Source: CAYSHJ01 sp964589725
GTDB taxonomy: Bacteria; Planctomycetota; Planctomycetia; Planctomycetales; Planctomycetaceae
Direction: 5' to 3'
Assembly: GCA_964589725.1 (NCBI GenBank)
Contig: CAZPUJ010000130.1
Span: 1 to 9,485 of the forward strand
DNA: 9,485 nucleotides
Shown here piece by piece: positions 5,374 through 9,485 of this stretch (the stretch's first letter is position 1; each line of letters starts with the position of its first letter). Position numbers and translations under genes: made by a program. Under the pieces are notes generated by a model. That model searched no databases. It saw only the letters and a list, made by a program, of their open reading frames with translations, and was not told the origin of the DNA.

Positions 5374-5694
5374 ATGTTTCGACGAATAATTTTCGCGACG
5401 GCTTTGGCGGTTGGATTGAATGCGGCGAGTCCGTTGATCGAGATGGCTCAGGCCTGTCCGATGTGCAAGGTCGCCAATGAGCAGGACGCTCAACTGCCGC
5501 GAGCTTACATGTACAGCATCCTCTTCATGATGGGCATGATGTTCAGTCTCGGCGGCGGCATGGCCTTCGGCGTGTTCTATCTCAGCCGAAAAGAGCGGGC
5601 CGCGATCGAAAGCTTGGAGCAGTTTGCTGGGCAGGCGAGTGGAACCGGACCAGATGGCGCACTCCCGGGGGCATTGCAGCCAGGCACGGCATAA
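5374..5694 (+). CDS. Small membrane protein with CPMCK motif, function unknown
   Basis: The product is 106 residues and matches no characterised family I can name. Residues 1-27 look like a signal peptide or N-terminal anchor (basic FRR, hydrophobic core, ending AQA), immediately followed by CPMCK at residues 28-32. A second hydrophobic segment (about 45-70) is very rich in methionine (M46, M52, M53, M55, M56, M63) and glycine. A soluble Gly/Pro/Ala-rich tail of about 35 residues follows. If the signal is cut, the CxMC motif would be at the mature N-terminus outside the cytoplasm; AQAC is a poor lipobox, so a lipoprotein is possible but not favoured. GAGG at 5362-5365, 8 nt before the ATG, supports the start. 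Cys-x-Met-Cys plus Met-rich helix next to SCO and DUF420 genes suggests copper handling or oxidase assembly; this is inference only. It converges on the NIF3 gene with 13 nt between stops. Confidence 0.75.
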   Translation: MFRRIIFATALAVGLNAASPLIEMAQACPMCKVANEQDAQLPRAYMYSILFMMGMMFSLGGGMAFGVFYLSRKERAAIESLEQFAGQASGTGPDGALPGALQPGTA

Positions 5695-5707
5695 ACCGCG
5701 CGTCGAG

Positions 5708-6496
5708 TCAAAAGAACTTCACCGGATCAGACTCATTGGCACTCGCCTGAACTGCGAGGCAGGAGAAGCGAGATTGCAGCATGCTCGCGAGTTGCTCCAT
5801 CGCCGGTCGTTCGGTGGCGTAGTGGCCGGGCAGAATGAGGGCGATGCCGGCAACTTCGGCCTCCAGGCAAGCGTGAAAGCGAGCTTCGCCAGTGAGCATC
5901 GCTTGGCAGCGGAGGCTGGCGGCGTCATGCAGGAACTCGGCGGCGGAGCCGCAGGCGATGGCCAGTCGTGTGATCGGGCGGGTCAAGTCACCGACGTATT
6001 GCAGTTGCGTCACCCGCAGAGTTCGCTTCACGCGCTCGATGACTTCTTGCAAAGTCACGCTTGCCGGAAATTGGCCACAGCGACCGGAGCCTAGCGGCGG
6101 CGCTGTTGTCAAAGGCCGCAATGGTTGGATGTCGTCCAGTTCGAACAAGTGAGCTAGTTGTTGGTTGATGCCGTCGGCCGCGCTGTCGTAGCTGGTGTGC
6201 GGACTGTAAACGGCGATGCCGGATCGAATCAGCGACAATAACATCCGGCCTTCGAACGTCTCGGCGGTGAGCCGTTGCACGGGACGGAACAGCAGCGGGT
6301 GGTGGCTGACGATTAGTTGAGCCTTTCGCGAGATCGCTTCCTCGGCCACGTTGGGTGTGAGCGTCAGACAAGTCAGGACGGACGAGACTTGGGTGGACGA
6401 ATCTCCGATCAGCAGACCGACATTATCCCAGGTTTCGGCAAGTTCGAGCGGAGCCAATTCGCCCAGGAAGTTGATCAGTTCTTGAAGAGGCACCAC
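5708..6496 (-). CDS. NIF3-family dinuclear metal-centre protein (YbgI-like)
   Basis: The product is 262 residues from a GTG at 6496-6494. NIF3/YbgI proteins form hexameric toroids with a two-metal site in each subunit; some members are annotated as GTP cyclohydrolase I type 2, but the cellular role remains unsettled. Family motifs in order: AETWDNVGLLIGD (residues 20-32), SHHPLLF (H65, H66), the metal-site YSPHTSYD (H100, D104), GSGRCGQ (136-142), TGEARFHACLEA (202-213) and PGHYATE (H225, E229). All expected metal ligands (two His, Asp, His, Glu) are present, and the length is normal for the short form lacking the middle insert. The upstream ATG at 6589 would overlap the divergent gene and add 31 residues without family character; the GTG has GGAAGG 7 nt upstream. 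It converges on the CPMCK gene and diverges from the TIM-barrel gene. Confidence 0.9.
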   Translation of the reverse strand: MVPLQELINFLGELAPLELAETWDNVGLLIGDSSTQVSSVLTCLTLTPNVAEEAISRKAQLIVSHHPLLFRPVQRLTAETFEGRMLLSLIRSGIAVYSPHTSYDSAADGINQQLAHLFELDDIQPLRPLTTAPPLGSGRCGQFPASVTLQEVIERVKRTLRVTQLQYVGDLTRPITRLAIACGSAAEFLHDAASLRCQAMLTGEARFHACLEAEVAGIALILPGHYATERPAMEQLASMLQSRFSCLAVQASANESDPVKFF

Positions 6497-6503
6497 TGCG
6501 TGA

Positions 6504-6509
6504 CCTTCC
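6504..6509 (-). promoter_or_regulatory. Ribosome binding site for the GTG start of the NIF3 gene
   Basis: On the minus strand GGAAGG lies 7 nt before the GTG at 6496. This placement selects GTG over the ATG at 6589 and leaves a divergent intergenic region of 83 nt. A second GTG follows directly (6493-6491), so the exact first codon could be either. Confidence 0.55.
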
Positions 6510-6513
6510 GTGA

Positions 6514-6525
6514 CGAATGCATTCG
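6514..6525. promoter_or_regulatory. Perfect 12-bp palindrome in the divergent intergenic region
   Basis: CGAATGCATTCG is a perfect palindrome in the 83-nt gap (6497-6579) between the divergent NIF3 and TIM-barrel genes. Its place and symmetry fit an operator for a dimeric regulator acting on both genes. No clear -10/-35 boxes could be assigned next to it, so the regulatory role is only a suggestion. Confidence 0.3.
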
Positions 6526-6579
6526 ATCTACAAAACGGTTCGCGTATCTGACTGGTTTCGTTCGTAAGGAGCAAGCTCG

Positions 6580-7368
6580 ATGGTGCCACTTCGTTTGGCG
6601 GTTGCGTGCCGCTGTCTGCCGTCGCCGTTTCGACGAGCGATCCGGGCTGCCGTGGCCATCGAAGCCAAGGGAATTCAGTTCGATGTTCGCAATGATCTGA
6701 AACCGTCGGAATTGTCTGACAGTGGGCGACGGCAGTTGCTGCACGACTTGGAACTCGAAGGTCTAAGCATTTCGTCGTTGCAGTTTCCGACGCGGCGCAG
6801 CTTTTACGATCAGACGAATCTGGAAAACCGCGTCTCCGCGTGCAAACAAGCGTTAGAGTTCGCGCATCAATTGCGCGTGCCGATCGTCACCGCTCGCGCG
6901 GGAGCAATCCCGAGCGCGAAAGACTCGACCGAGTATCGGCTGTTGGTCGACGTGTTGAATGATTTGGCTCGGCACAGCAACCGCGTGGGAGCGACACTGG
7001 CGATCACACCGACGCGCGAGGCGGCCGCAGACCTCAAGGGGTTGTTAAGCGAAATCAAGGATGGCCCGATCGGCATCAACTTCGATCCGGCCACGTTCGC
7101 GATGACTGGCCGCAACGCTGTCGAGGCGTTTCGCGAATTGCATTCGCTCGTCCTTCACATCACAGCGCGGGACGGACTGCGTGACATCGACGGGACCGGG
7201 CTGGAGGTTGCACTGGGACGTGGCGAAGTCGATTGGCCGGAGTTCGTCGCGTTGCTGACGGAGGCCGAGTATCGTGGTTGGGTCACCGTCGACCGGACGA
7301 ACAGCGATGATGCGGCCGCCGATGCCGAGCGAGCGTTGCAATACTTGAGCAACGTGGTGAGTTCGTAG
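6580..7368 (+). CDS. TIM-barrel protein, xylose-isomerase-like fold
   Basis: The product is 262 residues of the sugar phosphate isomerase/epimerase superfamily (AP-endonuclease-2-like TIM barrel). Supporting features: GINFDPATFAMTG (D169 in the position of a barrel metal ligand), HITARDG (H193), the typical GRGEVDWPEFVALLTEAEYRGWVTVD near the C-terminus, and the usual alternation of strands and helices. Two positions that are normally glutamate metal ligands look changed: the strand near residue 142 reads AITPTRE instead of carrying a Glu, and the last ligand strand ends in Asp (D238) instead of Glu. The protein may therefore bind metal differently or lack isomerase activity. No substrate can be assigned. 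AAGGAG at 6566-6571, 8 nt before the ATG, gives a confident start. Its stop is 3 nt from the stop of the convergent SET gene, leaving no room for a terminator. Confidence 0.82.
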   Translation: MVPLRLAVACRCLPSPFRRAIRAAVAIEAKGIQFDVRNDLKPSELSDSGRRQLLHDLELEGLSISSLQFPTRRSFYDQTNLENRVSACKQALEFAHQLRVPIVTARAGAIPSAKDSTEYRLLVDVLNDLARHSNRVGATLAITPTREAAADLKGLLSEIKDGPIGINFDPATFAMTGRNAVEAFRELHSLVLHITARDGLRDIDGTGLEVALGRGEVDWPEFVALLTEAEYRGWVTVDRTNSDDAAADAERALQYLSNVVSS

Positions 7369-7371
7369 TCC

Positions 7372-7758
7372 CTACACGACTTGGAATTCCATCGGAGTGA
7401 AGTTGTCGGGGTCGCCGTTGTAGTTGACGGTGATTTCTTCGCCCGGCCGGATGTCGCGAAGGGCGGTGAAAACCTTCGAGCGTTGGCCGACGTCGTCGTA
7501 GCGGGCGTTCGGCGAGAACGAATGGTTGTAGACCGAACCATAGCCAAGCGCGATCGCCACCGTCCCTTGGCCCCAATCGAACACGTAGTGGTACAGCGAA
7601 GAAAAACCTTCTTCGGTTTCCAAATCGGCCTCGTCAAAAACAATTACGGGGACGCGTTCAATGACCGTCCACTGCGGGATGAATTTCGTGGCGAAGACCC
7701 CGCGGCCGCGGCCTTTGGAGCGTCGAATCTCGATGAGGTTGGAGTGTTGCAGGCTCAT
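7372..7758 (-). CDS. Minimal SET-domain protein (putative protein-lysine methyltransferase)
   Basis: The product is 128 residues and consists of little more than a SET domain. Motifs: GRGRGVFATKFI (residues 16-27) for the S-adenosylmethionine-binding start, YNHSFSPNARY (77-87, the NHSxxPN motif, with Phe where eukaryotic enzymes often have Cys) and LRDIRPGEEITVNY (100-113, with the catalytic Tyr113). There is no pre-SET or post-SET cysteine cluster and only a very short insert, typical of compact bacterial members. Such proteins transfer methyl groups to lysines; the target here is unknown. The ATG at 7758 was chosen because the open frame upstream to 7863 runs through the hairpin terminator at 7817-7848, whose encoded peptide is Arg/Ala-rich and not SET-like. 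It lies downstream of the PQQ-like gene on the same strand but behind its terminator, so it is probably transcribed separately. Confidence 0.87.
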   Translation of the reverse strand: MSLQHSNLIEIRRSKGRGRGVFATKFIPQWTVIERVPVIVFDEADLETEEGFSSLYHYVFDWGQGTVAIALGYGSVYNHSFSPNARYDDVGQRSKVFTALRDIRPGEEITVNYNGDPDNFTPMEFQVV

Positions 7759-7803
7759 GGATGTTCCATGTATTGAGTTACCGAATTCGGCAGGCCACGC
7801 CAG

Positions 7804-7848
7804 CTCGACAAACAAAGCAGCCCGGCTGCCGCGGAGCAGTCGGGCTGC
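7804..7848 (-). terminator. Hairpin terminator of the PQQ-like gene
   Basis: A 13-bp stem (7817-7829 with 7836-7848, GCAGCCCGGCTGC against its inverted copy with one difference) encloses a 6-nt loop. Read on the minus strand, the stem is followed by TTTGTTTG, a T-rich tract as in Rho-independent terminators. It begins 25 nt after the stop codon of the PQQ-like gene and precedes the SET gene start, separating the two. Confidence 0.75.
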
Positions 7849-7873
7849 GGAGTTGAAAGGCAACAGCCATTAG

Positions 7874-9485
7874 TCAGTCTCCGACCGAGAACGGCATTGG
7901 CTTTTCGACTTTGCTCTTCGTGCCCGGCTTGATGCAGAAGAGTTGGTTGCGGTTGGCGATGAATAGCGTGTCGTTGGCGACGACGGGCGTGGTGTAGACC
8001 GCGCTGCCCATGTTGGTCACCTCGACGTTGTTGCCGTCCTTTGTGAGCCGGCCGTTGAGCGGGAATAATTCAGGCTTGCCATCTTTCAGGATGGCTTCCC
8101 CTTCCTTGTTCTTAATCTCTTTCATGGCAATTTGCGGGTCGGCGGAAAGGCCGAAAATGGAGATGTCGCCGTCTTCGTCGCCGATGTAAACGTGGTTCTC
8201 GACGATCAGCGGCGAGGCCCACGAGGCGGCCAGCATGTCGTAAGTCCAGTGAGCCTTGCCAGTCTTCAGGTCCAGGCAGTGGAACAGTCCGCTGAAGTCG
8301 GCGATGAACAGCAGGTCGTTCTTGATGCAAACGGTTCCACAGGTGCGGTGCAGCGTCTGTTCAAACTTCTTTTGCTTGGGGTCGTTGCCACCATAGTGCC
8401 AGACCGCCGCCGAATTTTCGTTGGGGCGAATGAAATCTCCTTTGTTGGCCTCGCAGGCTTTGATCCGTTTGTGCGGAATGGGCGTCTTGCCTTCGTCGAC
8501 ATTGGCGTTGAAGACCAGTTCGGGGCTGACGTCGCCGCGTTTGGTCGGGTCGATGCACCACAAGTGGCCTACTCCTTCGCCGTGTTCCGGGTCTTCGCCG
8601 ACGGCGATGTAGACCAAGCCGTCGTGAATCACCGGCGTCGCAATCAAATGGTTGCGCGTGGCTCGGCCGCCCAGCAGGTAGACCGAATCCTTCGGGTTAC
8701 AGTCGAACTTCCACAAGAGTTTCGCTTTGCCGTCTTCGCCTTTGGGGTCAAAGCTGTAGAGCCAGCCGTCCCCGGCTCCAAAGAGGACTTGCGCCTGCCC
8801 GCCGAGCACGGCGTATGACGGCGAGGACCACTGGCCGTGCAGCACGTTCTCGCCAGGCGAGTTGTCGGTCCACAGGACTTCGCCGGAATGCATGTCCATA
8901 GCGACAAAAGTGGGAGCTTGCGCTTGCGGCACGTTGATATGTCCTTCGTCGACGCCGTTGGACGTGTTGACGAACAGGATGTCACCGGCGTATGTCACCG
9001 AGCATGAGCACATGTTGTGCTGCGACACGCCAAGCTTACCCATCATGTCGAACTTCCAGACGACGTCGGCCTCGACCATCTCGTCCCAGGCCGCGTCGGG
9101 CTTGTCCGGTTTCTCGGCCGTGAACGGTCCATTATTCTCACCGTCGCGGAAACCTTCGGTGTCGAGGCAGAGCACCTCGCCGCGACTGGACACAAACCAC
9201 AAGCGGTCGTCGACGATCAGCGGGGCCGAACAAATGCCCATCTGCGGCCAGTCATGCACGCGGCCGGTCGGCAGCTTTTCGCTGGAGTGTTGCCACAGGA
9301 ACTCGCCCGTCTCCTCGTCAAAGCAGATCAAGCAACCGAGATCGACCCGATTGGGATATCGCTTCAGATAGCCCGAAGCGTTGTTGGTGCCGACGTACAC
9401 TTTGCCGTTTGCCACGACCGGGTTGCCATATGTTTCCGAACCGAGCTTGGACGCCCACTTGATGTTCTCGCCGGTGTCGACGTCC
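7874..9485 (-). CDS. PQQ-like beta-propeller repeat protein, partial (N-terminus outside the window)
   Basis: The frame is open from the right edge (9484) to TGA at 7876-7874, giving about 536 visible residues. It is built of repeated blades with the motif hydrophobic-Asp-x-x-(S/T)-Gly-Glu/Lys-x-x-x-Trp, for example CFDEETGEFLW, AMDMHSGEVLW and CLDLKTGKAHW, alternating with strands such as TPVIHDGLVYIA, SPLIVENHVYIG and TPVVANDTLFIA. The number of blades seen fits an eight-bladed PQQ-type propeller. It is related to BamB-like and quinoprotein-like propellers, which in planctomycetes are numerous, usually exported and mostly of unknown function. A signal peptide would be upstream and cannot be seen. 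I see no basis for naming a dehydrogenase activity. A GTG at 9415 could be mistaken for a start, but blade sequence (DVDTGENIKW) continues before it, so the gene is cut by the window edge. Confidence 0.88.
   Translation of the reverse strand, partial: DVDTGENIKWASKLGSETYGNPVVANGKVYVGTNNASGYLKRYPNRVDLGCLICFDEETGEFLWQHSSEKLPTGRVHDWPQMGICSAPLIVDDRLWFVSSRGEVLCLDTEGFRDGENNGPFTAEKPDKPDAAWDEMVEADVVWKFDMMGKLGVSQHNMCSCSVTYAGDILFVNTSNGVDEGHINVPQAQAPTFVAMDMHSGEVLWTDNSPGENVLHGQWSSPSYAVLGGQAQVLFGAGDGWLYSFDPKGEDGKAKLLWKFDCNPKDSVYLLGGRATRNHLIATPVIHDGLVYIAVGEDPEHGEGVGHLWCIDPTKRGDVSPELVFNANVDEGKTPIPHKRIKACEANKGDFIRPNENSAAVWHYGGNDPKQKKFEQTLHRTCGTVCIKNDLLFIADFSGLFHCLDLKTGKAHWTYDMLAASWASPLIVENHVYIGDEDGDISIFGLSADPQIAMKEIKNKEGEAILKDGKPELFPLNGRLTKDGNNVEVTNMGSAVYTTPVVANDTLFIANRNQLFCIKPGTKSKVEKPMPFSVGD

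Noticed and set aside
7759..7863. N-terminal extension of the SET-domain protein to 7863
   Set aside because: The extension is encoded by the hairpin terminator region and looks unlike SET proteins; the ATG at 7758 gives a normal compact domain.
8132..8818. Plus-strand open frame of 228 codons opposite the PQQ-like gene
   Set aside because: Valine/alanine-rich antisense translation with no motifs; the minus frame has repeated propeller blades.
1..9485. tRNA, rRNA or other known RNA genes
   Set aside because: No stretch outside the coding genes is long enough or shows the expected conserved arms; the cloverleaf-like elements lack T-loop and anticodon-loop features.

Overview
The window looks like a piece of a Planctomycetota chromosome. 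This is inferred from the moderately GC-rich coding, the gene families (a large outer PQQ-like propeller protein, a TIM-barrel sugar isomerase-like protein, a compact SET-domain protein) and palindromic intergenic repeats of a kind I associate with that phylum. No marker gene in the window fixes the species.

Positions 1-5694, plus strand, hold a cytochrome c oxidase (aa3/caa3 type) biogenesis cluster. In order: the end of haem O synthase (ctaB/cyoE), oxidase subunit III with a large insert, a small subunit IV, an ABC exporter pair (ATPase and ABC-2 permease), a SCO-type copper chaperone, a DUF420 (YozB/CtaM-like) membrane protein, and a small membrane protein with a Cys-Pro-Met-Cys motif. Subunits I and II are not seen and are presumably upstream. 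The genes supply haem O, structural subunits and copper insertion for one enzyme. The ABC pair and the Cys-Pro-Met-Cys protein are the members without an assigned job. Short gaps and overlaps (11 nt permease/SCO, 4 nt SCO/DUF420) point to one co-translated operon.

Positions 5695-7371 hold a NIF3-family protein (minus) divergent from a TIM-barrel protein (plus). Positions 7372-7758 (minus) encode a minimal SET-domain protein, and 7874-9485 (minus) the C-terminal part of a PQQ-like beta-propeller protein, followed by a clear hairpin terminator. The convergent pairs are packed with only 13 and 3 nt between stop codons.

The most unusual signal is a set of three inverted-repeat elements (294-372, 2842-2968, 5103-5229) inside the oxidase cluster. 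They differ in sequence but share one plan: an outer stem of 9-11 bp, two small perfect side hairpins (one per arm), and a variable centre. In all three, the two stem differences between the left and right side hairpins are base-pair partners of each other, so each hairpin stays perfect. Element 2 also supplies the stop codon of the ABC ATPase and the start region of the permease.
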